From Lathyrus oleraceus (Eukaryota > Streptophyta > Magnoliopsida > Fabales > Fabaceae): 64,000 nt of DNA. The notes below the pieces were generated by a model, which ran no database searches, was not told where the DNA came from, and saw nothing but the letters and a program-made list of their open reading frames with translations. The stretch spans positions 90,396,547 through 90,460,546 of the forward strand of contig NC_066580.1 of the NCBI RefSeq assembly GCF_024323335.1, in the 5' to 3' direction. Shown one piece after another: positions 23,658 to 36,036 of the stretch. A program made the position numbers and the translations under genes. Every line of letters begins with the position of its first letter. Position 1 is the stretch's first letter.

Positions 23658-23675
23658 TGGCGCCGTTGCCGGGGA
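23658..23675 (+). other. Primer binding site, tRNA-Asp type (old Athila)
   Basis: TGGCGCCGTTGCCGGGGA is complementary to the 3' end of tRNA-Asp, as is usual in Athila elements. An altered inverted copy is at 22561-22578. Confidence 0.9.
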
Positions 23676-23798
23676 TTACCAAATATAAAGTTTAAATTAT
23701 TTCAATTGAAATTTTGTTGCTCTGCAAATAAAATTTATTTTCTGTTATTTTAATAATTTATTTCGATTAATATCAACTAATTTGTGTCTGATATTTAT

Positions 23799-26732
23799 AT
23801 GCGAGGTATGGCCTCAGCTGATTTTCCTTTTGATGCAGAAATTGAAAGAACTTTGCGGGCAAGACTCAGACAAGCTTGATTGGAAAGACTGGAATCAGAC
23901 GAAGAACAACCTTCCATTCATTCAGGTTCAGATTCAGGTTCAGAGAGAGAGATTGAAACAATGGGGGAGAATCCACCGCCACCAGAAAGACTGTTGGGTG
24001 ACTACGGAGGTGCAAATGCACCAACCGGCAGATTAACAATTGTCAATCAACCAGTGAACGTGGCTAATTTCCAGTTATATCCTAGTACTATTAATCAGCT
24101 TGAAAGGAAGCATTTCATTGGAAAGGTAAATGAAGATGCAAACAAGCATTTGCAGAGGTTTCTGACCATGAGTAACACTCTAAAAATTGATGGTCACACC
24201 GAAGAAGCCAAGAAGTTAAGAATGTTGTCGTTCACCTTAGTGGAAGAAGTCGAAGAATGGTTTTATTCTCTACCAGCCGGTAGCATCACATATTGGGAAG
24301 AGATGGAAAAAACCTTCTTGAATGAGTATTTTCCAGCGTCGGTTTTTCTGCGGAAGAGGTATGAAATTCTGAATTTTAAGCAGAAGGACGGGGAAACTTT
24401 GGGAGACGCCTATAAGAGATTCAAGAGAGTCATGGTCGTCTGTCCAACTCATAATATGGATCCAACCAAACAGATGCAGATATTTGTGAATGGTCTCAAA
24501 ATAAAGACCAAATAGTTGATTGATATCGCAACCAGTGGCTCTACTAATTTCTCAACAGCCACCAACGTCAAGAAGATCATTGAAGCTATTGCTGCTAATG
24601 AGCACTTAGAGTTATACGATAGATGTCAAAGTAACCCCGAAAGGGTTATCGATTTAAAGCTGGAAACTAATAAAATATGTATCGAAGATACTATAGCTGC
24701 TGAAGTTAAGAAGAAGCTGAAGGTGGCACAGGTCCAACCGGCTCCTACTGTCTGTTGTGAGATTTGTAATAGTTCGTACTAAACGGTGTATTGTTTTGCA
24801 ACTCCTCAACAAGTGGAGGAAATCAAATTTTTGAAGCAGAATAATCCCTATTCCAACACGTACAATCTGGGTTGGAAGAGTCATCCCAACTTCTCATGGA
24901 AAGACCAGAAGGGGAATGCTCTTCAACACGGTCAATACCAAACTCAATATCAACAACAGCAGCAACAACAAGCCCCTAAGAAAGCTGATTGGGAGATTGC
25001 CATTGAAAGAATGACAACTCATAATGTTCAATTCCAAGAAGAAACCCGAAACAATCAGAAAAACACCACAACATCCATAAAAAATCTTGAAGTCCAGATA
25101 GGTCAAATAGCACAGTAATTAGCCTCGAGTTCTTAAGCACAAGGTGCTCTACCTAGTGTAACTGTAACAAATCCTAGAGAGCATAATAATGTGAGCGTTG
25201 TGACAATAAGAAATGGTAAATATGATCAAGTAGTTGAGGAGATGGATGAAGAGGAAGATCAATTGATCGAAGTGGATCTTGAGATCAAAGAAAATGAAGT
25301 TGTAAGGGAAGAATTGGTGGCACCGAAACCAGTAGTGAAAGAAATAGTCATTGAGCCTAAGTCGGTTGTTAAGCTTCCTTTTCCCACCAGAAACAAGAAA
25401 AAGGGGCAACATGGGAAAAACTTTGAGAAGTTCCTAGAGTTGTTCAAGAAGCTAGAGATTAACATTTCGTTGTTGGAAGAACTTGAACAAATGCCTATTT
25501 ATGACAAGTTCATGAAGGACGTCATTTCTAAGAGGCGTGCCATCGACACCAACCTGATTAGTCTAACTGAAACTTGTAGTGCTATTTTGTAGGGTATGAA
25601 GATCCCAATGAAGAAGAAAGATCGAGGAGCAGACACTATTCCTTGTACCATTGGAGATAGGTCATTCAAAAAGGCTCTTATTGATCTAGGAGCAAGTGTG
25701 AGTCTCATGTCGTTATCAATTTACAAGAAGCTTGGTATAGAGGTTGTGCAAGATACCAGGATGACACTCCAATTCACCGATCATTCGGTCAAGAAACCGT
25801 ATGGTATTATTGAAGATGTTCTAGTGAAAATTGACAAGTTTGTATTCCCGGTGGATTTAGTGATTCTAGAAATGCCTGAAGATGAAGAGATCCCTCTCAT
25901 CCTTGGGAGACCCTTTTTAGAGACGGGAAGATGCTTAATCAATATAGAAGAATGGACTATGGAGCTGAAGGTTTATGATGAGGAATTAAAGATTGATGTT
26001 CGAAACACCATGAAGTACAAAGATGATATTTGTACCAGTCATACTATAGAGGTTCTGGATTAAGTGATGACGTGTGATAGTCCTTTGAATGCACCACAGT
26101 TACCTTTGGAGAGAGTGTTGAAGTTGTCTATTTTCGACAGTGATAAAGATGTGGACAACGGGGAATTCGAAGTGTTGGCCTTGATGGACGCATAACCCCC
26201 ATGGAAAGGATCTCGACCACGCCGGTGGGAAGATCTATGACTACCTCAAACTAGTGAAGAGGATAAAGAGCCCAAGAAGGGAACAAAGTTGAAACAACTT
26301 CCTGAGAATCTCAAATATGTCTTTCTCGATTATGAAGGTAAATGCCCAGCTATCATAAATTCGAGCCTCAAGAATATCCAAGAAGAGAAGCTCATTGAAG
26401 TCCTAAAAAAATACAAAAATGTTTTTGGATGGGCAATTGAGGATTTGAAAGGTATTAACCCTACTGTGTACATGCATAAAATTCTCATGAAAGAAGACCA
26501 CAAATCGGTGGTCCAACTGCGGAGAAGACTCAACCCAACAATGAAAGAAGTAGTTCTGAAAGAGATGGTGAAATTGTTAGATGCATGTCTTATATATCCT
26601 ATTTCTGACAGCCCTTGGGTGAGTCTGGTGCATGTGGTCCCAAAAAAAGGGGGGACCACCGTTATAAGAAATGAAAAGAATGAGTTAATCCCTACAAGGA
26701 CAATTACCGGTTGGTGCGTGTGTATTGACTAC
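23799..26732 (+). pseudogene. gag-protease-RT start of the old Athila, with eight in-frame stops
   Basis: One frame runs from ATG 23799 to the insertion point without a frameshift, but with stops at 23877, 24513, 24780, 25116, 25590, 26061, 26193 and 26238. Gag occupies about 24050-24900 (KHFIGKVNEDANKHLQRFL; WFYSLPAGSITYWEEM). A Gln-rich stretch lies near 24940-24980. Protease is near 25610-25960, with DLGASVSLMS at the active site (the family norm in place of D-T/S-G) and ILGRPFLETGR. The N-terminal part of RT ends in CIDY at the insertion. At least five of the stops fall at codons where a C-to-T change in Gln or Arg codons explains them. The product would be the structural and replication polyprotein of the element; it cannot be made from this copy. 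Confidence 0.87.
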
Positions 26733-28326
26733 TGATAACGCGAAAACACATCAGATAATTGCCTTAATTTACACTCAAAGATCACACCATTTCGATTAAT
26801 ATCCCGATTATTGCGCAAGTATTCGTGTTGTTTTTGCAGGTATTTGAATCTCCATGCACTAAAGAGCAAAATGAAGAAAAGGAAGAAAAAGAAGAAGAAA
26901 TACGTTGAAAAGCACAGAAAAACCAGAAAAACAGAGTTTGCAGATTTTGCTGATGTGACGACCGTCACAGATTCACGACGCTTGTCATGACCCAGACTGT
27001 GACGACCGTCATAGGCCCATGACGAGCGTCACGCGGCCACAAAGTGCGCTTTGAAACAGTCAACCACAACACCCAAAAGTGCCTAAATTTCCTCCAACAA
27101 ACTCATTCCCACGAATTCCTCACTCAAGACCAAGTCTCCCTTGATTTCCTCAACTACTAAGACCTAATGGACACTATATAAAGGATTCAAATGGGAAAAA
27201 TTGGGGATGCCTACTTTGAGATTTACGCTCTGCAATTTAATTTTCAGCTTTCTAGCTTTCAGCATTTTTTTCTTTCCAGCAACCTTGTTTTCGTTGCCTT
27301 ATTGTATTCGCCATTCTTTTTAGAGTTTCCCTTTTTCCAGTTAGTTTTCCAGTTAGCCATAGTAGTAGTTTCCTACACTAGGGAACTACTACGCTTTATT
27401 TAATTTTAATAGTAATTTGTATTGAAGAAGCAAAGCCTACCCACTTGTGGAGGACTGCTCAAGTACTCCAAGAATCGCTACACTCTGTTACTTCGATCTC
27501 CAGGTTTTTATTGAATTATTATTGTTATTGCCCATTTATTATTATAAGCATGTCTGCCGCAATATTGATCTGTTTACGCCTTGTGTTTGCTTTATTTAAT
27601 ATGTCCGGCTAAACTACCGGTATCGGTATGTAGCAACTTAATCTGATGGGATTTAATAATAACCGGTGAAAACCCTTTTTCTCAAATAACCTTTTAGGCT
27701 GAAGTTTTTAATCTAAATTTAATTAACTTTATCACAAAAGCGTGAAAAGCTATTTAATACGACTTTGCCACGAGAGTGGGAAATTAACTAAGGTAAGAAC
27801 CAACAATCGCGAGAGCGTGAGGCTCGAGCTGGATAGTAAAGATTAGGCATTGAGTTGAAAAACAGCGAGAGCACTTTAAAAGCAATTAGAACTTATTTAT
27901 TTTCAAAAAGTAATTTTGACTTCAAATGGGACAGCGAGAGCGTACATTCTGACTTAAAATTATAGGCCGAATCAACAACCACGAAAGTGTGAGATAAAGT
28001 CTTTTAAATAAACATTTTCTACTGAGAGATATTTGGCATTTAAACTATTCACCGGTGACTTATCGAATCCCTGAAAATTAATGCACTGCATACTGATTCC
28101 TTCCATTAATTCTTTCTTAAACCAAAAAGTCCCCTTAGATTTACTATATTACCCCCGAACTTCTACTCATCATTTCCCTTAGCTAAACAAAGTGACGTTA
28201 GTGACACTAGTTTGACCATAGGTCCCTATGGGATCGATATCTTTTAAAACTAAAGCGACCGGACTGTGCACTTGCAGTCAAGTACCCGACAGACTATATT
28301 TTATATATATAGCCAGATCAGCATCA
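26733..28326 (+). repeat. 5' LTR of the nested Athila
   Basis: A probable promoter is CACTATATAAAGG near 27170-27182 (TATA box), which places transcription start near 27210. CpG-rich dyads GTGACGACCGTCAC, GTGACGACCGTCAT and ATGACGAGCGTCAC lie at 26955-27035, upstream of the TATA box. Further in, a GAGAGCGT/GAGAGTGT phrase recurs at irregular spacing (27770-27990). Confidence 0.92.
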
Positions 28327-28332
28327 AGTTTT

Positions 28333-28350
28333 TGGCGCCGTTGCCGGGGA
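28333..28350 (+). other. Primer binding site, tRNA-Asp type (nested Athila)
   Basis: TGGCGCCGTTGCCGGGGA lies six bases after the LTR end and is identical to the primer site of the host element at 23658. Confidence 0.92.
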
Positions 28351-28441
28351 ACTATTTTAGTCGAATAGTGAGATTCTTTCGTTGCACGGTATAGACTAAG
28401 GTAAAAAAAACCAATCTTCTCTCCTTTCTTTCCCTGATTAT

Positions 28442-30154
28442 ATGCCAAGTACTCGCTCACAAGGCGATAACTTAGCACCACCAATCCCTGAATTAGAATG
28501 TTTCCTATACGTGAGACGCCGAATACACGAATATCAACAAAAGTACGGTATTCCCGATATCTTCTTTCCTCCTAAATCAGAAGAAAAACCAAACATGGCT
28601 GAAGAAGGACCCCATAATCGTCCTCTTAAATTCTACGCTACCCCGTCTCAACAAGAACCTTACAACAGCATTGTTGCCCCCGCTATTAATAAAAACGATT
28701 TCAAGCTGAAATCCTCACTCTTATCAGCCGTCCAACAACATCAATTTGCTGGAAATCCAACAGAAGATCCTAATGAACACCTGACCAAGTTTGTGCAGTA
28801 CGCCGATACTGTAAAAGCGAATGGTGTATCTCAAGATGCGATAAGACTACGCATCTTTCCCTTTTCACTAAGAGACAGAGCTTGGGCTTGGTTGCAATCC
28901 TTTCCCTCCAACTCCGTTACAACATGGGAAGAACTGAAGAACGTCTTCTTATCTCGATACTTTCCGCCAAGCAAAACTGCTATGCTGAGAGCTCAAATCA
29001 ATGGATTCAGGCAAAAAGATGTGGAATCTCTCTACGAAGCATGGGAGAGATATAAGGACATGATGAGGATATGTCCACATCACGGTCTAGAAGACTGGGT
29101 GATCATTCACACATTTTATAATGGGCTTCTGTATAACACAAGACTTACAATAAACGCTGCCGTGGGCGGTGCACTTATGGATAAGCCATACACCGAAGCC
29201 TATCAACTCATTGAAAACATGGCCCAAAACCATTGCCAATGGGGAGGTGAACGAACTCCAGTGGAAAAATCCCAGACTAAGGGTGGAATGTACGAAATCA
29301 GTAGCCTTGACCATGCTAATGCAAAGGTAGATGCCCTTGTCCAAAAATTAGATAACTTGACCATACCACCCGTAGCCACCGTGGCTGCTGTAACTCAAAA
29401 CTGTGAGTGATGTGGAAACCCTGGACACACTGCACAAGAATGTCAAATATTAGCAAGAGTCCCAACCGATCAAGTGAACTACACACAAGGAAATCCCTAT
29501 TCAAATACCTACAACCCAGGTTGGAAAAACCATCCTAATTTCTCGTATAAGAATAACAATGCCCTGTATGCACCTGGCCAAGCACCAACTGTTCCGCCTG
29601 GATATCAAAAGCCAGCTAGTAATGCTCCTAACATGCCTAGGAAGTCAAATCTCGAATTGATGATGGAAAGCTTCATAGCTACCCAAGCTCAAACAAATAA
29701 GGACTTCTTGAACCAAAACATACAAACTAGCGAGCAACTTAAACAACTAGCGAATAAAGTAGACGCCTTAGCCACCCACAATAAAATGCTTAAAACACAG
29801 ATTTCACAAGTGGCTCAACATCAAGCATCTACAGCCGCTCCAGCTGGAACATTTCCTGGACAACCGCAACCTAATCCAAAGGGACATGCAAATGCCGTTA
29901 TACTGAGGAGTGGAAAAGAAGTAGATGGACCCATAGATCCAAGACTCCAAAACCCTGTCATGTACCAAAAACAAGATAAAACCTCAACTGAGCAGGTGAA
30001 TGAGCCAAAGGAAACAGAAGATAATACCCAGGAGGCTGAAGAGAAAGAGAAACCTTATGTGCCTCCACCCCCTATTAACCACCCATTCCGTATCCTCAAA
30101 GACTCAAAAGTTCTAAAACTGCGAATCAATTTAGGAAATTTGTTGAACTTCTGA
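28442..30154 (+). pseudogene. gag of the nested Athila
   Basis: The start MPSTRSQGDN opens about 90 bases after the primer site. The capsid-like Retrotrans_gag region lies at about residues 75-230 (NEDPNEHLTKF-like phrase, WAWLQSFPSNSVTTWEEL). A nucleocapsid zinc knuckle follows with the spacing CX2CX4HX4C near 29403-29443. A TGA (29408-29410) sits between the first two cysteines of that knuckle. The frame then continues (29411-30154) through a PYSNTYNPGWKNHPNFSY segment and a coiled, Gln- and Lys-rich tail. A frameshift near 30110-30125 moves the reading frame by two, and a TAA at 30184-30186 follows, separating gag from the pol frame. Gag would form the virus-like particle in the cytoplasm. 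Full-length product is blocked by the stop. Confidence 0.9.
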
Positions 30155-30198
30155 AACAACTAAACATTACGATACCCTTTACATAAGCCATCACACAA

Positions 30199-33100
30199 AT
30201 GCCCTCCTATGCCAAATTTCTTAAGGAAATCCTATCCAATAAGAAAAAGATTGAGGATGACGAAACAGTTACACTTACTGCCGAGTGTAGCGCCATAATC
30301 CAGAATAACATGCCTCCTAAACTAAAAGACCTAGGTAGTTTCTCCATACCCTGTGTCATTGGAAAATTTGTCATAGACAAAGCTCTATGCGATCTAGGAG
30401 CCAGCATTAGCGTAATGCCCTTAACCATTTGTAGAAGGCTCAGTATGGGAGAATTAAGACCGACAAAGATGTCTGTTCAATTAGCTGACCGCTCAATCAA
30501 ATATCTGGTCGGTATACTAGAAAATGTCCCCGTACGGGTAGGACAATTTTATATCCCTACGGATTTCATAATCATGGACATTAAAGAAGACGCCAGTACA
30601 CCTATCATACTAGGAAGGCCATTCCTGGCTACCGCAGGAGCAATAATAGACGTAAAGAGAGGTAAGCTGACATTCAAAGTTGGAGAGGAAAAGGTTGAAT
30701 TCATCTTGACCCAATTCTTACAAGCGCCAGCTATAGACGACACCTGCTATCTGCTTGATGTCATAGACGAATGCGTGAGAGAGATGGAGATGGAAGAAAC
30801 CACGTACTCTGAGATAATGAAAATCCAAATCCCTCCAATCTTTGAAGACAATAATTGGCATGAACCATACCAAAACGAAAGTCTAAGCGAATGCTTAGCA
30901 CTTACACCCAACCACATGTCATGCCCAAAGAAACCTGACTTGGAACTAAAAACACTATCAAAGAACCTCAGATACGAATTCCTAGACACTGAACTGAAAA
31001 GACCAGTAATATTCAACGTTGACTTAGGACAGATGGAAACTGAGAAATTACTAGATGTCCTAAGAAAATATCCAACAACGTTAGGATATAACATCGCCGA
31101 TCTAAAAGGAATAAGTCCTTCGATTTGTATGCATCGTATTATGCTGGAGGAAGACTGTAAAACCTCTAGAGAGCACCAGAGAAGGATCAACCCAATCCTA
31201 AGTACCGTAGGCAAGGATGAGGTAAAGAAACTTCTAGACGCTGGAATCATATACCCGATCTCCGATAGTCAATGGGTTAGCCCCGTTCATGTAGTACCCA
31301 AGAAAGGAGGTGTTACAGTCGTTAAGAACGAGAAGGGCGAATCCATAGCACATAGAGTTGTGACCGGAAGTAGAATGTGCATTGACTATAGAAAACTAAA
31401 TAAAGCCACCCGTAAAGATCATTTCCCTCTACCTTTCATTGATCAAATGCTTGAACGACTGGCTAAGCATTCTCACTTCTGCTATCTAGACGGTTATTCA
31501 GGATTCTTTCAAATCCCAATCCATCCTGACGACCAAGAAAAGACTACCTTCACATGCCCTTATGGTACATTCGCCTACCGACGAATGCCATTTGGCCTAT
31601 GTAACGCTCCCGCAACATTCCAAAGATGTATGATGGCAATCTTCGCCGATTTTATAGACGACATCATGGAAGTCTTTATGGACGATTTTTCCGTTTGCGG
31701 GCAGAGTTTTGAAGAATGTCTATCTAACCTCGAAATGGTACTCGAAAGATGCGTGAAAGTAAACCTCGTTTTAAACTGGGAGAAATGCCATTTCATGGTT
31801 CAACAAGGAATTGTATTAGGTCACGTGGTATCTGACAGAGGAATTGAAGTGGACAAAGCTAAAATCGAAATTATAGAGAACCTTCAACCTCCAAAAATCG
31901 TTCGAGAAATAAGAAGCTTTCTAGGACACACCAGTTTCTACCGACGTTTTATTAAAGATTTCTCAAAAATAACCAAGCCACTTACAGGATTATTAATGAA
32001 AGACACTGACTTCATATTTGATGAAAAATGCTTAACAGCGTTCAGCCAACTGAAAACATCTTTAATCACCGCACCCATAATGCAACCACCTGACTGGAGA
32101 TCACCATTTGAAATCATGTGTGATGCGAGTGATTACGCAGTAGGCGCAGTACTAGGACAAAGGAAAGATAAGAAGCTTCATGCTATTTACTATGCGAGTA
32201 GAACGCTTGATCCTGCCCAAATGAACTACGCCACCACTGAAAAAGAACTTCTAGCTGTCGTGTTCGCTTTGGACAAATTCCGTTCCTACTTGGTAGGGGC
32301 GAATATTATCATCTATACTGACCATGCTGCTATTCGATATTTGTTAAGTAAGAAGGATGCCAAACCAAGACTTTTAAGATGGATCCTTCTCTTACAAGAA
32401 TTTGATTTAGAAATAAAAGATAAGAAAGGTACTGAAAACGTAGTAGTAGACCACTTATCTCGTATCGAAGGGAACAAGCCTGAACAAATCCCAATTAATG
32501 ACGATTTCCCTTACGAACGACTCATAGCCCAAATGGAAAGTGATATGTATAAACTGACATTAAACGATACAGAAATAGAAGAATCCATGGAAGAAGTACA
32601 CGCGAATGCAACTCTGCCATGGTACGCTGACTTTGTCAACTACCTAGCCGTCGGAGTACTTCCACCGGACCTATCTTATCAACAAAAGAAGAAGTTCTTT
32701 CATGACCTAAAGCAGTATTACTGGGATGAACCTCTTCTTTTCAAAAGAGGGACCGACGGTATTTTCCGTCGATGTGTTCCTGAGGATGAAATTGATGATA
32801 TAATCTCTAATTGCCATTCTGCCCCCTATGGAGGGCATGCAAGTACCTCAAAGACCTGCACTAAGATCATGCAATCCGGCCTCTTTTGGCCTACTCTATG
32901 GAAAGACGTCCATAACACGGTTATAAAATGTGACTGGTGCCAATGCACTTGCAACATCTCAAGACGCGATGAAATGCCACAAACATGAATCTTAGAAGTC
33001 GAAATCTTTGACGTATGGGGGATTGACTTCATGGGACCGTTCCCAGCTTCTTTTGGTAATAAATACATACTCATTGCTGTCGACTATGTCTCAAAATGGA

Positions 33101-33870
33101 TCGAGCTTGTAGCCTCTCCAACACATGACACACGTGTAGTGATCAAGTTATTCAAAAACATTATTTTTCCCAGATTCGGTGTGCCAAAATTAGTAGTCAA
33201 TGACGGTGGCTCCCACTTCATATCGAATATATTTGGAAAACTCCTTCTGAAGTATGGAGTCCGACACCGCGTAGCAACACCGTATCATCCATAAATTAGC
33301 GGGAAAGTTGAAGTCTCGACTCGAGAAATAAAACAAATTCTTGAGAAGACCGTAGGAATATCCAAAAAAGACTGGTCATCCAAATTAAATGAAGCTTTGT
33401 GGGCCTACAGGACGACTTACAAAACCCCGATAGGAACCACACCCTTCAAACTAGTTTATGGTAAATCATGCCACCTCCCTGTAGAATTGGAACACAAAGC
33501 GTATTGGGCAATTAAAACCCTAAACATAAACTACACTTCCGTAGGCGAGAAACGGATTCTGGACATCCACGAATTAGAAGAGCTGAGATTGGACGCTTAC
33601 GAGAATGCCAGGATCTACAAAGAACGAACCAAAAGATGGCATGACAAACGCATTTCTAGGAAGGAGTTTAAAGTCGGCGAAATAGTGCTGCTATTTAATT
33701 CAAGACTTAAACTTTTTCCAGAAAAACTCAAATCTCGGTGGTCTGGCCCTTTCGAGGTCACCAAAGTTCTCACTAGTGGCGCGATAGAAATAAAAGGTAG
33801 AAATAGTGACCCTTTCATAGTAAACGGGCAGCGACTAAAGCATTATCACAATATAGAAAACAAAGACTAG
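30199..33870 (+). pseudogene. pol (protease, RT, RNase H, integrase) of the nested Athila
   Basis: One frame of 1224 codons carries only two stops, TGA 32986-32988 and TAA 33292-33294. In order: protease with DLGASISVMP (30391) and ILGRPFLATAG; RT from about 31200 with SPVHVVPKKGG, a [14 protein letters not shown] segment, the catalytic FMDD (near 31675-31686) and FLGHTSFYRRFI; RNase H with [18 protein letters not shown] (about 32108) and IIYTDHAAIRYLL; integrase with a zinc region (NCHSAPYGGHAS...CDWCQ) and catalytic core [20 protein letters not shown] and [12 protein letters not shown]. It ends with a C-terminal [20 protein letters not shown] block. Both stops lie in integrase. The TAA falls where the sibling copy at 40018-42463 has a Gln codon, consistent with CAA to TAA. 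All catalytic residues I can see are kept. Confidence 0.93.
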
Positions 33871-34164
33871 TCAAACAGTCTCAGACTCATAGAGCTGCCG
33901 ACTCAACCCCAAACCTAGTCTAACGCGACACTACTATTGAACTTGCGACATTAAACAAAGTGCTTAGTGGGAGACAACCCACCTTTTTCTTTTCATTATT
34001 TTTCTTACACTCTATTTTCCCTTCTTTGATTTTCTTCTTTATTTTGTTTGCTCCCCTCTTCTTGATTCTTTGCAGTCACTCTTGTTGTTTCTAGTAACTA
34101 ACTTAGACATATTGGATACTGACAAACAGGAAAATTACTAACTAGTTAGTTAATTACTTTCATC
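33871..34164 (+). other. Spacer between pol and the first env-position ORF
   Basis: No ORF. It contains the GTGCTTAGTGGGAGACAACCC phrase typical of Athila post-pol spacers, then a pyrimidine-rich stretch that could act as a splice acceptor region for a subgenomic RNA. A spliced RNA is an inference. Confidence 0.5.
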
Positions 34165-35366
34165 ATGCAACAACCAGAGACAGTTTTCAGAGGTAGAGTT
34201 CAACGCAGGCGGTATGATTATCTAGCCCGGAAGGATATGGCATTGACCATATATTATGATGGACCGACCATGGATAAATTAGGAATCCGAGATAGCATCC
34301 TATACATGTTTAACCAGCTTGGGTGGGAGAACGCAGCCACTAAGAGACGGTTTGTCACGTACCATGAACTAACCTTAGAATTCCTGAGCTCCCTTGTATA
34401 CATCCCTGAGCATGGTTACGGACTTAACAAAGGGTTGATATCCTTTAGGTTATTTAGCATGGACTTCACCTACACCCGTCGAGACCTTGCTGACCTCTTA
34501 GGATTCCCCAGTGGCCCTTTCGTTTTTACTACACGCCAGGAGGACCTTATTGATGACATTGACCTCGATGACTTCTGGGGTTGCATATCCGAAGAATCCA
34601 ACCCAAACCCGAATGAGATGCACTCACAAAAGATCCATAACCCTGCTATCCGATACTTTCATAAAATACTAGCCCACACCTTATTTGGTAAGGAAGAGAA
34701 TAACACCTTAGTGTCCCGCGATGAACTCTTCATCCTGCTTTGTGTCGATCAAGGTCGACACGTCAATATAGTAACATTCATGATGGAAAGTTTTGACCAC
34801 CTTGCTAAGAATAACCGTACCCCGATAATCATAGGTGGCCTAGTAACCATGATAGCAGACGCCATAGGACTTGTGCGCCTACTTTATGAGCTTGTACCTT
34901 TTGGAAACATCCGTCCAATGGATATCGAATTTTGCTTTGACCGCAGAATCATAGGAAACATTGGAATGGATATCGAATTTTGCTTTGACCGCAAAATCAT
35001 GAGAAAACGAGTGTTCACAACCGAGATAACTGGCTCTACGACTTAAAGGAACACCCTATCGATCCACCTTCACCTCCTGCGACCCCACCTAAATATGAGT
35101 GTATCAATGACCCTATCCATAAGGAAGAATTTGACCCTGAAACACCTCCTAACTATTATAACATTGTTGAACCGGTTCCTCCATCTTGTGCTGATAATCA
35201 TGCCATGCTTATCACCCGTCTGAATGCTTTCCAAGCTGACATCGCCATTGTGAAAGAAGAGATAAAGCTCATACGCTTTGATGTCCTAGGCCTGATGGAT
35301 ATAGCCGTTGAGCAGTTTCATTATCTGAACGAAGTTGTTGCTGCATTGGGACAAAAACGTGGCTAG
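34165..35366 (+). pseudogene. First ATHILA ORF-1 (env-position) gene, frameshifted
   Basis: The frame opens MQQPETVFRGRVQRRRYDYL and shows the family landmarks LTLEFLSSLVYIP, DLADLLGFPSGPF, IHNPAIRYFHKILAHTLFG and IIIGGLVTMIADAIGL. A 48-base in-frame tandem duplication (34918-34965 and 34966-35001 onward) repeats MDIEFCFDR. A frameshift near 35015-35035 ends the first frame. The downstream part continues in another frame through a proline-rich stretch and a helical C-terminus to TAG 35364-35366. The protein family has no known function; I see no signal peptide or membrane anchor, so calling it an envelope is not supported. It is followed by a GTGTGGGTAGGGAG phrase, the usual end mark of such modules. 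Confidence 0.82.
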
Positions 35367-36036
35367 TACTACTGACCATTGATTTCTCCTACTCGCACTA
35401 AGCAATGAGGACACTGCTTTGTCTTGTGTGGGTAGGGAGCCCATTTATTTATTTCATTACTTTTGTTCTATTGCTTTTGTTTGCTATGTTATCGCTACAA
35501 TTTTCTTTCCTATGTTACATTTAATCTCAATTTATTAATTCAATTGCTATTCATTTAATTATGCTTATTTCATCTATTTATTTATTTCTGCATTTATGCT
35601 GTTAAAATTAAAAATTGCTTAGCTATTATTTATGCTGCTATCAAATTCTGCTGCAACCTGTGTTGAAAATTTTGAAATTCAGCGTGTGACGACCGTCACT
35701 ATAGGGTGACGTCCGTCTCACAGACGTGACGACCGTCACGGATCTGCCACGACCGTCACACACATGAAAGTGACCGTTACGAGCATATGACCGTTGCAGA
35801 CGACCGTTACACATCCGTTGCGCGTGACAACCGTCACACCCCTGTGACGACCGTCACGAATTCCAGAGAGCTCGCCTATAAATGCAGGCGCTCCTTCTCT
35901 CTTCTTCCTCACCAATTATCACTCTCATTACCATTTTGCTCTTCATCCATTAAATTCTTTACATTTCCTTCAAGCGTGTAACTCACAAAACACTCCATCT
36001 CACCCACAAACACCAAAAGTTTCATACAACTCATCG
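35367..36036 (+). other. Spacer with CpG-rich dyad array between the two env-position ORFs
   Basis: AT-rich DNA at 35440-35680 is followed by an array at about 35685-35865 of GTGACGACCGTCAC and its degenerate forms, nine or so in 180 bases. A TATA-like CCTATAAATGC lies at about 35875-35885 and a pyrimidine-rich leader precedes the ATG at 36037. The same dyad occurs in the LTRs upstream of their TATA box, so this spacer looks like an LTR-type promoter placed in front of the second ORF. Confidence 0.6.

Larger units (their letters stand above)
22561..23675. repeat. Head-to-head Athila LTR/primer-site palindrome
   Basis: The left arm (22561-22985) is the reverse complement of the right arm (23252-23675) with only scattered mismatches. 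Each arm runs from within an LTR to its end and through the tRNA-Asp primer site; similarity stops at the last base of the primer site. The 267-base centre consists mainly of an 84-bp tandem triplication (22997-23248). The right arm continues into the gag of the old Athila element, so it is that element's 5' LTR end. The left arm has no gag beyond it. Confidence 0.85.
23252..26732 (+). mobile_element. Old Athila (Ty3/gypsy) element, left part
   Basis: This holds the 5' LTR end, primer site, gag, protease and the first part of reverse transcriptase of an Athila-clade element. It is interrupted at 26732 by a younger Athila. The remainder resumes at 40018 in the same reading frame after a 5-bp ACTAC duplication. 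Its real 5' LTR start is hidden in the palindrome at 22561-23675. Confidence 0.88.

Noticed and set aside
30391..30420. Protease active site reads DLGAS and not D-T/S-G, and RT reads FMDD and not YVDD
   Set aside because: Both are usual in Athila-clade elements and recur in the other copy of the window, so they are not defects.
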